Positions 1-7,817 of a DNA stretch of 64,000 nucleotides are shown in pieces. The position numbers and the translations under genes are program-made. Numbering within the stretch: position 1 is the stretch's first letter; every line of letters begins with the position of its first letter. Origin of the DNA: Halolamina salifodinae (lineage in GTDB: Archaea; Halobacteriota; Halobacteria; Halobacteriales; Haloferacaceae); contig NZ_JAGGLC010000006.1 of assembly GCF_017874235.1 (NCBI RefSeq), forward strand, positions 1 to 64,000, given 5' to 3'. The notes under the pieces are model-generated. The model did no database searches. It saw nothing but the letters and a program-made list of their open reading frames with translations, and had not been told where the DNA came from.

Positions 1-330
1 TATCGGTTTCCGTTCGGTGACCGCCGGCCGCACCGGGGGACACCGAACTACCAAGGCTCGCATCAGATGCCGTCCTGTGGCGGACCACGGGGGCGGCGTC
101 CTCATCTTTCTTCGGACCCGTACGTTTCGGCCAGGAGGGTATAAGCCCTTCGGACCGAGCACGGACCCACGCACCGTCCTGGTTCGTTCCAGGCCGCGGC
201 GCGTTCTTCGCATTACATTCGATGGGTGGCGACTACTTAACCCTGATGTTTCGAACGGCCTCTGAGTCCCGTTGTCGTGCGGTTTCCGTTCCCACGACCC
301 ACTTTTGTGCCCATCGACGCCGGTCGGAGT
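1..330. other. 5' edge of window, no gene recognised
   Basis: I see no convincing coding sequence before tbp. The longest open frame here is arginine-rich, lacks haloarchaeal acidic composition and looks incidental. A GGTATAAG motif near 138-145 and a TACTTAA near 233-239 resemble archaeal TATA boxes, but no gene start lies at the expected distance. Confidence 0.5.
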
Positions 331-357
331 AGTATATAAGGGAACTGTTTATAAGGG
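331..357 (+). promoter_or_regulatory. tandem TATA boxes of tbp
   Basis: Two near-identical TATA elements lie in direct repeat: TATATAAGGG (333-342) and TTTATAAGGG (348-357), 15 bp apart. The second is about 29-34 nt before the ATG at 383, which is the normal spacing for a leaderless or nearly leaderless haloarchaeal transcript. The first would start transcription about 15 nt earlier, or could be an extra TBP-binding site. Confidence 0.7.
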
Positions 358-382
358 CTGGGTGAGCAACAAGGGACGAACG

Positions 383-943
383 ATGAGCTCGCCGGCAGAA
401 TCAATCGAGATTCAGAACGTGGTCGCATCGACGGGTATCGGGCAGGAGCTCGACCTGGAAGCCCTCGCGGAGGACCTTCCGGGTGCAGACTTCAACCCCG
501 ACAACTTCCCGGGCCTCGTCTACCGGACCCAGAGTCCGAAGGCGGCAGCCCTGATCTTCCGCTCCGGGAAGATCGTGTGCACGGGCGCAAAGAGCATCGA
601 CGACGTACACGAAGCGCTCGGGATCATCTTCGAGAAGCTCCGGGATCTCACCATTCCGGTCGAGGAGAACCCCGACATCACCGTCCAGAACATCGTCTCC
701 AGCGCGGACCTGGGCCACAACCTCAACCTCAACGCCCTCGCAATCGGACTGGGGCTCGAGGACGTGGAGTACGAGCCCGAGCAGTTCCCGGGTCTGGTCT
801 ACCGCATGGACGACCCCGACGTGGTGATCCTCCTGTTCGGTTCCGGGAAGATCGTCATCACGGGCGGGAAGCGTACCGAGGACGCCCAGGAGGCAGTCGA
901 GAAGATCGTCGAGCGCATCGAAGGCCTCGGCCTCCTGAGCTAG
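383..943 (+). CDS. tbp: TATA-box binding protein (TBP)
   Basis: General transcription factor that binds the promoter TATA box, bends it and recruits TFB and RNA polymerase. The 186-residue product has the two imperfect direct repeats of the TBP saddle: the first half has FPGLVYR then FRSGKIVCTGAKS, and the second has FPGLVYR then FGSGKIVITGGKR. The length matches haloarchaeal TBPs. I chose the ATG at 383 because it begins MSSPAESIEIQNVV, as in family members, and sits at leaderless distance from the TATA box; the open frame extends upstream without similarity. The acidic composition is normal for the group. Haloarchaea often have several TBPs, and which paralogue this is cannot be told here. 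Confidence 0.97.
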   Translation: MSSPAESIEIQNVVASTGIGQELDLEALAEDLPGADFNPDNFPGLVYRTQSPKAAALIFRSGKIVCTGAKSIDDVHEALGIIFEKLRDLTIPVEENPDITVQNIVSSADLGHNLNLNALAIGLGLEDVEYEPEQFPGLVYRMDDPDVVILLFGSGKIVITGGKRTEDAQEAVEKIVERIEGLGLLS

Positions 944-1029
944 CGCGCAAACCACCCGCCCGAGCCCGATTTTCTCCGCGTGACACACCAGCACAAGAGG
1001 CATAACCCTCCAGCGCGAAGCCGCCGGTA

Positions 1030-1638
1030 GTGGCATCCCGTGACCACGGCCCGGACGGCCGGGGCGCCCCGGGCCCAGAGACGCAGCACCGACCAGTCGA
1101 GGGAGCCGTCCCCGAGGCGGCGCGACGCCGGCCCGAGGACCCGCCGATTCGCAACCCGGACCAGTACTCACTCACAGATCACGTCCGTAAGCGGCTGGTC
1201 CAAGGCGGGCGCTACGTCACTGTCGAGGGTGTCGACGACGCCATCCGCGAGGGCCAACTCCGCTGGAACACCAGCGACGGCTGGCGCTTTGCCCGCGTCG
1301 TCGACGGCGTCCGCCTCGTAGTCGCCGTCTGTGACACCGAGACCGCCTCCCCGGTCGTGGTCACGGCCTGGACCGAGGTCGCCGACATCGGCGCCGCCGA
1401 GGCCGCCGAGCGCTGGGACCGCACGGACATCGAGACCATCCGCCTGCGCAGCACGCTCTCGGAGCGCGCCGACGAGCACGTCCCCGAGCACATCCGCCCA
1501 CGGGACGTCCCGCGCCCGTTCTACGTGCGCGGCCACCGCCTCGTCACGGACCCCGGCGTGGGGCATCTCCGGTGTGTCGACTGCAGCGGCCGGTTCCGCT
1601 CGAAAGGGGAACTGGACCGCCGGCGCTGTTCGCGATAG
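1030..1638 (+). CDS. hypothetical protein, DUF4258-like domain plus C-terminal Cys motif
   Basis: Product of 202 residues from a GTG start. The middle (about residues 48-120) begins with a DHVRKRLVQGG helix, followed by VDDAIREGQLRW and a beta region ending VVVTAW. This is the pattern of DUF4258/BrnT-like small alpha-beta domains, a weak match by eye. The C-terminus has a CVDC motif and a last Cys before the stop, which may be a small metal site or its remnant. The N-terminal 40 residues are low complexity and the true start may be later. It stands alone between tbp and the helicase gene. Function unknown. Confidence 0.6.
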   Translation: MASRDHGPDGRGAPGPETQHRPVEGAVPEAARRRPEDPPIRNPDQYSLTDHVRKRLVQGGRYVTVEGVDDAIREGQLRWNTSDGWRFARVVDGVRLVVAVCDTETASPVVVTAWTEVADIGAAEAAERWDRTDIETIRLRSTLSERADEHVPEHIRPRDVPRPFYVRGHRLVTDPGVGHLRCVDCSGRFRSKGELDRRRCSR

Positions 1639-1682
1639 CCCGGTAGTGGTAGTTCTTCTCCCCGCGCACGCGGGCCCGGGTC

Positions 1683-1695
1683 GCAAGCCGTATTC
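1683..1695 (+). promoter_or_regulatory. BRE/TATA-like element before the helicase gene
   Basis: The sequence GCAAGCCGTATTC ends about 24 nt before the ATG at 1719. The same 12-bp core, followed by the same CCGCGACC, occurs at the same distance before the gene at 33379. It probably serves as BRE plus a weak TATA box. Confidence 0.4.
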
Positions 1696-1718
1696 CCCGC
1701 GACCGCCAACCGGGCGTC

Positions 1719-4700
1719 ATGACGGAGCTCTCCCTATCCGAGTTCTACGACGCCGTCGAGGCGGAGGGCCGGCCGCTGCTCACGGCCGACGAGTTCGCGC
1801 GACGCCTCGAGGAGACCCAGGCCGACGCCGACGAGGCGCTCACCCGACTCGCCGACGAGGGACTACTCGAACGCGTCGACGTGGAGAACGACCCCGTGGT
1901 CTGGTTCCCGACGGAGTGGGGCGAACTCGCCTCGCGCGAGCGCGTGATCGTCTTCCCCGAGCGCCGCGAGATCGTCGTCGACCGGCCCACGCAGTACACC
2001 CAGGCCCGCCTCTCGCAGTTCGCCCATCTCGTCGACACCACCGGCACCGAACCCGGCACGCGGGGCTACCTCTACCGCATCCGCCCGGAGGATGTCTGGT
2101 CGGCGCCCTTCGACGGCGTCGCCGACCTCATCCTCACGATGCGAGGGCTGTTCCCCCGGCGCTACGAGGGACTGGAGGAGTGGGTCGAGAGCCAGTGGAA
2201 ACGCGCCAACCGCTTTCGCCTCGACACCCACGAGGACGGCTACACCGTGCTGACGGCCGCAACCGACGACCTGCTGGGCAACGTCGCCATGGAGAAACTC
2301 GACGAGGACGCGATCCGGGCGCCCATCTCCGACACCGAGGCGTGGGTCAACGAGGACGCCATCGCGGGGATCAAGCGCACGCTCTACGAGGCAGGCTACC
2401 CCGTCGTCGACGACCGGGACCTCGAGCGCGGCGACCCCATCGACGCCGACCTCACGACCGACCTCCGGGAGTACCAGCAGTCCTGGGTCGATAGCTTCCT
2501 CGAGAAGCAGGCCGGCGTGCTCGTGGGCCCACCCGGGTCGGGCAAGACCGTCGCCGCACTGGGCGCACTCACCGAGATCGGTGGCGAGACGCTGATTCTT
2601 GTCCCTTCCCGCGAACTCGCCGGGCAATGGCGCGAGGAGATCCAGCGCCACACGACCGTCGACCCCGAAGACGTCGGCGAGTACCACGGCGGCACGAAAC
2701 AGCTCCGACCCATCACCATCGCCACCTACCAGATCGCCGGGATGGACCGCCACCGAAAGCTGTTCGACGAGCGCGAGTGGGGGCTGATCACGATGGACGA
2801 GTGTCTGCCGGGCGACACGATAGTGGAGACGCCGGACGGACGAACGACGTTCGACAAACTCGACGACGAGTTCGGGTTCAAGGAAGGATGGAACACTGAT
2901 CTCCGCCTCAGCGTGAGAACGTTCGACTCGAAAACCGGTGAGTACGAGTTCGACCGTGTAAACGGAGTATTCAAATCAACAGCAAAAGTCGAACATATTT
3001 CGGTCAGTACGGGCCACGAACTCCGTGCGACCCCCGGGCATACACACATGGTGTTTGACCCTGAGACGGGAGAAATTACCGAACAGACGGGCGTTACAGA
3101 GGGAGACTACCTTCTCCGTCCAACACCAGTTGCCTCCGAAATAGAGGAGGCCACAGTTGACGAACGGTGTATAGAGGCCGAGCTACTGGGGTGGTTCCTC
3201 GGTGACGGACACATAACCGAGCGAGGCGACGGGAAGTTCTCGTTCGGCACCAATACGGATCAGCAAGCCGGAATTATCGAATGGCTCGGGGAGCGCCTCG
3301 CATACGAATACACGACATACGAGAACGAGCGCGGGGACGTAACTGTTCGATTCCCCAAACTCGATAACGAACTCACGTACGGTGATGGCGGAGGACCAAA
3401 GACCGAAACAGTCAGCGTTCCGAGCCAAGTCTATCAATGGCCCGAAGAACGAATCAGTTCACTCCTGCGCGGGCTCTTCGATGCTGAGGGATCGGTGAGT
3501 GAGAAAGGCCGAATTCAGTTCAACACGGTTTCTTCAGATCTCGCTGACGATGTAGCGTTGCTCCTTCAGAAACTAGGTATCCCAACAAGACGGATGCTGG
3601 TGGGGCAAAGCCACGAGAACCACAACGATATCCATCGGCTAAATATCTCATCGGCCTTTGGCGAACGGTTTGGCGATGTGGTTGGGTTCCGTCTTCAGCA
3701 CAAACAACGGCGACTCCGTAACGGCGCATCTCCATCCCTCGGGCTCCCGGCCGGTCCACTCCTACAGGACATCAAATCCGATACTCAGCTGACGAACGAA
3801 CAGTTGGCGGAGATGATGGGATTGGCAAGACAGACAGTCGGAGATGTTCTTCGAGGACGATATCAGCTGGGGCAGGGGCGGCTGCAACAGTTGGCGTCCG
3901 GACTTCGTGAATTCGCGACGGCTCAGTACGACACTCACGAGCAGCAACGCGAAAACTATCGGGTGACCTACGAGCAACTCGGGGAAGCGATGGCGGTATC
4001 GACCGGTTCCGCATACCGAAAAACCACGCAGGCAACGGAGACGGCCATCGAAGGGATCGACAGAATCGTCAACCGTCGAAAATCGGCCGCGAACCGCCAT
4101 GCAGATCTTCTAGAACGACTACGGCAGTTCACTGTCGTCGAAGTCACGAACGTGACCGAAACCGAGACAGAGACGGTGTATGACTTCGAAACGGAGTCAC
4201 ATACTTTTCTTGCCGATGGGTTCTTGACGCACAACTGCCACCACATTCCGGCACCGATGTTCCGTCGCGCCGCTTCTTTCCAGAGCAAACACCGCCTCGG
4301 CCTCACCGCCACGCCCGTCCGGGAGAGCGACGACGAGACGGACATCTACACCCTGATCGGCCCACCGCTGGGCACCGACTGGTCGGCGCTGTTCGACGCC
4401 GGCTTCGTCGCCGAACCGGAGGTGGAACTCCGCTATCTCCCGTGGGACGACGAGATGGCCGAGAACGAGTGGGCCAACGCCGACGGGCGCGAGCGCCACG
4501 TCCTCGCCGGGTCGAACCCCCGGAAGATCGAGGAGATCGAGAAACTGCTCGCGGACCACGACGGGAAGGCGCTGGTGTTCGTCGACTATCTGGACCAGGG
4601 CGAGGCGGTCGCCGACGCCGTCGACGCCCCCTTCGTCTCGGGTGAGACGCCCCACCACCGCCGCGAGCGCCTGTTCGAGTCGTTCCGCACGGGCGAACTG

Positions 4701-5030
4701 GACGTACTGATCGTCTCCCGCGTCGGCGACGAGGGGATCGACCTCCCGAACGCGGAACTCGCCGTCGTCGCCTCGGGCCTCGGTGGGTCACGCCGACAGG
4801 GCGCCCAGCGCGCGGGCCGCACGATGCGCCCGGTCGGGCGCGCGGAGGTGGTGGTGCTCGCCACCCACGGCACCAGCGAGGAGGAGTTCGCTCGCCGGCA
4901 GATGCGCCACCTCGCGGAGAAGGGCGTCCGGGTCCACGAGACGGTCGTCGGCGCCGACGAGGAAGAGGTAGGCAGCGACGAGGACCGGGACGGAGACGGC
5001 GAGGGAGACGAAGGCGGACCTGCGGAGTAG
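1719..5030 (+). CDS. XPB/Rad25-type DNA helicase, intein-containing precursor
   Basis: Superfamily 2 DNA helicase of the archaeal XPB (Rad25) type, thought to act in DNA repair or transcription-linked remodelling. The precursor has 1103 residues; removing a 478-residue intein leaves 625. The N-terminal part (1-250) is a winged-helix/damage-recognition-like region. Walker A GPPGSGKT is at 270-277. Motif II is DECH, split exactly before Cys by the intein. After the intein come motif III LTATP, motif IV ALVFVDYLDQGEAV, motif V DEGIDLP and motif VI QRAGR. The tail is a run of Asp, Glu and Gly. The orphan RarA-like gene follows 62 bp downstream on the same strand and may be co-transcribed. Activity should depend on protein splicing. 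Confidence 0.93.
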   Translation: MTELSLSEFYDAVEAEGRPLLTADEFARRLEETQADADEALTRLADEGLLERVDVENDPVVWFPTEWGELASRERVIVFPERREIVVDRPTQYTQARLSQFAHLVDTTGTEPGTRGYLYRIRPEDVWSAPFDGVADLILTMRGLFPRRYEGLEEWVESQWKRANRFRLDTHEDGYTVLTAATDDLLGNVAMEKLDEDAIRAPISDTEAWVNEDAIAGIKRTLYEAGYPVVDDRDLERGDPIDADLTTDLREYQQSWVDSFLEKQAGVLVGPPGSGKTVAALGALTEIGGETLILVPSRELAGQWREEIQRHTTVDPEDVGEYHGGTKQLRPITIATYQIAGMDRHRKLFDEREWGLITMDECLPGDTIVETPDGRTTFDKLDDEFGFKEGWNTDLRLSVRTFDSKTGEYEFDRVNGVFKSTAKVEHISVSTGHELRATPGHTHMVFDPETGEITEQTGVTEGDYLLRPTPVASEIEEATVDERCIEAELLGWFLGDGHITERGDGKFSFGTNTDQQAGIIEWLGERLAYEYTTYENERGDVTVRFPKLDNELTYGDGGGPKTETVSVPSQVYQWPEERISSLLRGLFDAEGSVSEKGRIQFNTVSSDLADDVALLLQKLGIPTRRMLVGQSHENHNDIHRLNISSAFGERFGDVVGFRLQHKQRRLRNGASPSLGLPAGPLLQDIKSDTQLTNEQLAEMMGLARQTVGDVLRGRYQLGQGRLQQLASGLREFATAQYDTHEQQRENYRVTYEQLGEAMAVSTGSAYRKTTQATETAIEGIDRIVNRRKSAANRHADLLERLRQFTVVEVTNVTETETETVYDFETESHTFLADGFLTHNCHHIPAPMFRRAASFQSKHRLGLTATPVRESDDETDIYTLIGPPLGTDWSALFDAGFVAEPEVELRYLPWDDEMAENEWANADGRERHVLAGSNPRKIEEIEKLLADHDGKALVFVDYLDQGEAVADAVDAPFVSGETPHHRRERLFESFRTGELDVLIVSRVGDEGIDLPNAELAVVASGLGGSRRQGAQRAGRTMRPVGRAEVVVLATHGTSEEEFARRQMRHLAEKGVRVHETVVGADEEEVGSDEDRDGDGEGDEGGPAE
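2802..4235 (+). mobile_element. intein with LAGLIDADG homing endonuclease in the DECH motif
   Basis: In-frame intervening sequence of 478 codons. It starts with Cys1 in CLPGDT (block A) and ends with the canonical HN, followed by Cys as the +1 extein residue. Block B is seen as GHELRATPGHTH (TxxH). Two LAGLIDADG motifs are present, LLGWFLGDG at intein residues about 128-136 and LLRGLFDAEG at about 221-230, so the endonuclease looks complete. A helix-turn-helix (LTNEQLAEMMGLARQTVGDV) at about 330-349 may help DNA binding. Block F/G reads TVYDFETESHTFLADGF then LTHN. Base composition is visibly more AT-rich than the flanking exteins, which fits horizontal spread. Insertion inside the catalytic DExH box means the unspliced protein cannot hydrolyse ATP. 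Confidence 0.95.
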
Positions 5031-5092
5031 CCCCAGCAGTCAGCGTTCGTCGGACCGAGAGCGTTTAGGCACCGGCCGCCGGCGACTGGCAC

Positions 5093-5854
5093 ATGAGCGA
5101 CGAGCGACAGGCGACGTTCGGAACCGACGGCACGCTGGAGACGGATCGCCCCCCGGAGGCCACCGGCGAGGACGACTTCGGCGAGGAGAAAGGCCCGGAC
5201 GAGACCGACGGCGGCTTCAGCCGCTACGTCGTCTCCAGCCTGCTCCAGAAGGCGGTGCGTCGCTCCGACGAGGAGATCGCGGCGTGGGCGGCCTGGGAGC
5301 TTGCACGCTCGGGGTTCGGCTGGAACCTCTGGGAGCGACTGAACCTCTATGTCGTCGAGGACCTGCGGGCTGGCCAAGACGTGGCGACACAGGTGGCTCG
5401 CTACGAGGAACTGGCGACCGAGCGCTGGGAGCCTGACGAGTGGCGTGGCCGCCTCTGTGCCGTCCACGCGGCGCTCGCGTGTGCCCGCGCGCAGTCGTCA
5501 CGTGAGGCCGCCAACGCCGACGAGTACTTCGGTACCGTCGCGGAGCGCCGGGCCGAGGCGTTCGAACGCGGCGAGGAGCCGAGCCACGACTTCCCCGTCG
5601 GCGACCTCGAAGCCGGCGGCCGCTTCGACGCCGTCTTCGACGGCCACACCGGCGAGGGATCCCGCCGCGGCCGTGGGTCGGAGTTCTTCAAGACCCACGG
5701 CGCCCGCGTCGGGCCCGAGGGCGAGGGTGACCTCAGCGCCCGGTGGCAGCGCCTCGCGATGGTGCTGTCGTCGACGGCGTTCGACGAGGACGACATCGGG
5801 CGCGCACTGGAACCCACGGACGCCGACGACCCGTGGGCCGAGCCGAACTCGTAG
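5093..5854 (+). CDS. orphan MgsA/RarA C-terminal-like protein
   Basis: Product of 253 residues with no AAA+ ATPase domain. Residues about 43-150 (YVVSSLLQKAVRRSDEEIAA, then LYVVEDLRAG and a helical region with AALACARAQSSREAA) resemble the helical tetramerisation/C-terminal domain of RarA/MgsA/WRNIP1, where the equivalent motifs are LISALHKSVRGSDPDAALYW and ASEDVG. The first 40 and last 90 residues are acidic and low complexity. It follows the XPB-type helicase by 62 bp in the same direction, which suggests a DNA repair or replication-restart role. The assignment rests on by-eye motif similarity only. Confidence 0.6.
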   Translation: MSDERQATFGTDGTLETDRPPEATGEDDFGEEKGPDETDGGFSRYVVSSLLQKAVRRSDEEIAAWAAWELARSGFGWNLWERLNLYVVEDLRAGQDVATQVARYEELATERWEPDEWRGRLCAVHAALACARAQSSREAANADEYFGTVAERRAEAFERGEEPSHDFPVGDLEAGGRFDAVFDGHTGEGSRRGRGSEFFKTHGARVGPEGEGDLSARWQRLAMVLSSTAFDEDDIGRALEPTDADDPWAEPNS

Positions 5855-5920
5855 CTATCACGCTGGCGGAGTGGCTGCAGGCAGTGCGGGGTACGCGACA
5901 CCGAATCGGCTGGAAAACGA

Positions 5921-5943
5921 GTCCGCCCTCCCCGATTTTGAAC
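5921..5943 (-). repeat. truncated copy of the tRNA-Tyr 3' end
   Basis: These 23 bp repeat the T-arm/acceptor 3' end of tRNA-Tyr (6041-6062) with one extra T in the T-loop, 120 bp away and in the same orientation. Such a partial copy next to a tRNA gene is typical of an attachment-site scar. Confidence 0.7.
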
Positions 5944-6041
5944 ATCGGAAGACGTCGGCCTCGCTTCGCTCGGCCGCTGCGACTTCCGGGCTCAAATCGG
6001 CTCGGTAGACTGTTGACTGCTCACGTTGTTCGCAGCAAAAG

Positions 6042-6115
6042 TCCGCCCTCCCCGATTTGAACGGGGGGCAAGCCGATCTACAGTCGGCTGCTCTACCAGT
6101 CTGAGCTAAGGGCGG
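6042..6115 (-). tRNA. tRNA-Tyr (anticodon GUA)
   Basis: On the minus strand a 74-nt tRNA folds completely. The acceptor stem is CCGCCCT/AGGGCGG with discriminator A. The D-arm is AGCTCAGACTGGTAGAGC. The anticodon stem GCCGA/TCGGC closes the loop CTGTAGA (anticodon GTA). The T-arm is CCCCG/CGGGG with loop TTCAAAT. The C1-G72 pair and GUA anticodon fit archaeal tRNA-Tyr. I see no intron and no encoded CCA. Confidence 0.95.
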
Positions 6116-6142
6116 GCACTCATACGTAGGCGGGTGTTTGGA

Positions 6143-6148
6143 CTTAAG
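6143..6148 (-). promoter_or_regulatory. TATA box of tRNA-Tyr
   Basis: CTTAAG lies 28-33 nt upstream of the mature tRNA 5' end on the minus strand, the usual archaeal spacing for a TATA box. Confidence 0.55.
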
Positions 6149-6340
6149 GGTTGCCTCTTGGTTCCGTCCCAGTATCGCCCGCGGGCGTCGCTGCCGACGC
6201 CGTCACTCACGGCCGTCGTCGATACCCGCGGGGCTGTGGGCTCCACAGCCGAAACCGAAACGAGGCGTTCACTGCAGTCGATCAGCTCCCAAGCCGCCGG
6301 CTTCGTAACGGGTAAGCGGCCGGCGGCGAGAGCCTCGGGC

Positions 6341-7261
6341 GTGTTCGCCGCCCTCGAGGAGCGCGTGCCGCCGATGGCTGCACTGGCCGTCGCCGTCGTC
6401 GCCGTCAGTACCAGCGCCATCCTGATCCGCTGGTCCACCGCGCCCAGCGTTGTCAAGGCGTTCTATCGCGTGCTGTTCACCACCGCACTCCTGCTCCCGT
6501 GGGCAGTCGGTCGCTACCGCGGGGAGTTCCGGCGGATGGCGCTCCGGGACGTCGGCGTCGCCGGCCTCTCGGGCGTCGCCCTCGCGCTCCACTTCGTCTC
6601 GTGGTTCGAGAGCCTGAACCACACCTCCGTCGCCGCCAGCGTGACGCTGGTCCAGACCCAGCCGCTGTTCGTCGCCGTCGGCGCGTGGGCGCTGCTCTCC
6701 GAGCGACTCACCCGCCGGATGCTTGTGGGCATCTTCGTCGCGCTGGTCGGCGCCGCCGCGATGTCGCTGGGCGACCCGCTGCTGGCGATGTTGGGAATCG
6801 GCACCACCGACGCCCTCGCCGGCACGGGAATGTACGGCAACGCGCTCGCACTCGTCGGCGCCGTCACCGCCGCGGCATACGTGCTCGCCGGCCGCTCACT
6901 GCGCCAGCGTGTCTCGCTTGTCCCCTACGTGGTCGTGGTCTACCTCGCTTGCGCGGCCGTGCTGCTGGCCATCGCCGTCGGCCAGGGTGCGCCGCTCGTC
7001 GACTACCCGCGCCGGGAGTGGCTCCTCTTCCTCGGGATGGCGCTCGGCCCGGGCATCTTCGGCCACACCGTGATCAACTGGGCGCTGGCCCACGTCGAGT
7101 CCGGCGTCGTCTCGGTCAGCCTGCTGGGCGAACCGGTCGGGAGCACCGTCCTCGCGGTGGTGCTCCTGCCGGGCGAGATCCCGACGCCGACGACCGTTGC
7201 CGGCGGCGCCGTCGTACTGCTGGGCATCTATCTCACCGCCGCTGCTCGGAACCGTGCCTGA
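6341..7261 (+). CDS. EamA-family (drug/metabolite transporter superfamily) permease
   Basis: Integral membrane transporter of about 306 residues with roughly ten hydrophobic segments in two similar halves. The first half has STSAILIRWSTAPSVVKAFYR and the second ends HTVINWALAHVESGVVSVSL, a typical EamA repeat signature. It probably exports or imports small metabolites; the substrate is unknown. I chose the GTG at 6341, and an ATG at 6374 is an alternative. The frame stays open to 6134, but that part is not membrane-like and overlaps the tRNA promoter region. The stop overlaps the start of the next, truncated gene (GTG at 7254), which suggests an old two-gene operon. Confidence 0.9.
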   Translation: MFAALEERVPPMAALAVAVVAVSTSAILIRWSTAPSVVKAFYRVLFTTALLLPWAVGRYRGEFRRMALRDVGVAGLSGVALALHFVSWFESLNHTSVAASVTLVQTQPLFVAVGAWALLSERLTRRMLVGIFVALVGAAAMSLGDPLLAMLGIGTTDALAGTGMYGNALALVGAVTAAAYVLAGRSLRQRVSLVPYVVVVYLACAAVLLAIAVGQGAPLVDYPRREWLLFLGMALGPGIFGHTVINWALAHVESGVVSVSLLGEPVGSTVLAVVLLPGEIPTPTTVAGGAVVLLGIYLTAAARNRA

Positions 7262-7496
7262 CCCTGAGTCCCCCATCGACCCCTCGACCGCGCGGCGCTA
7301 CGTCGCCGGCCAACTCGGCCTGTTTCTCCTCACCCTCGCCCACGCACTGCTGACGTGGCCGCTTTCCGAGACAGTCGCGCTGTTCGCCGGCGGCGTCGCC
7401 GTCGCGTTTGCTGTGGAGGCGCCGGCGATCCGCGGCGGCGGTGCTGGCGACGCTCGCGGATGCTGCAGATTACTTCCGAAATTTCGAAGGCGCTAG
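7254..7496 (+). pseudogene. 5' half of a split membrane-protein gene
   Basis: Starts with GTG overlapping the end of the EamA gene and encodes two hydrophobic segments (GQLGLFLLTLAHALLTWPLS and VALFAGGVAVAFAVEAP). After about 7440 the frame loses membrane character and runs into AT-rich foreign sequence. The matching C-terminal end appears at 9363-9524, just before the next native gene. Together they look like one integral membrane protein, possibly related to carotenoid-biosynthesis (CruF/DUF422-like) proteins because of the C-terminal WEYADAIPG and VPWWNAAGWL motifs. The family name is tentative; the splitting is the better-supported part. Confidence 0.6.
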
Positions 7497-7699
7497 CTCT
7501 GTACTGCAAGAAAGCCGATCAAGAGGGCAATGACCACAACTAGAATACCGACAAACCTGATGAATTTCACGGAGTCCTCTGGTGGGTCTGACCCCTGAGG
7601 GGTTCCTTCGCGTAGCCGCGCTGCTTTCTTTGGGAACATGATGAATAGGCTACCGACTATGAGCGGAGGGAGCATTCTAGCAATCAGGGAACCTTCCAT
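7493..7699 (-). CDS. small membrane protein in the insertion
   Basis: Product of 68 residues from ATG at 7699, with two predicted membrane segments (MLPPLIVGSLFIMF and FVGILVVVIALLIGFL) joined by a basic/acidic linker. The frame continues upstream to 7861, but the 7699 start leaves a clean 118-bp AT-rich divergent promoter region shared with the gene at 7818. Composition is unlike neighbouring native genes. The pairing with an exported protein would fit an immunity or membrane-partner role; this is inference only. Confidence 0.55.
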   Translation of the reverse strand: MEGSLIARMLPPLIVGSLFIMFPKKAARLREGTPQGSDPPEDSVKFIRFVGILVVVIALLIGFLAVQS

Positions 7700-7817
7700 A
7701 GTACCACATATAGACACATAATAAATAATCTTACCACCGACTATCTTATCAAGTAATAAGTTAACAGGTATCGAAAGTCCTATATTGATTAATGATAATC
7801 TTACTAAGGATTTCAAA

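Noticed and set aside
272-382. N-terminal extension of TBP
   Set aside because: It includes the TATA boxes and promoter, and the canonical TBP start is at 383.
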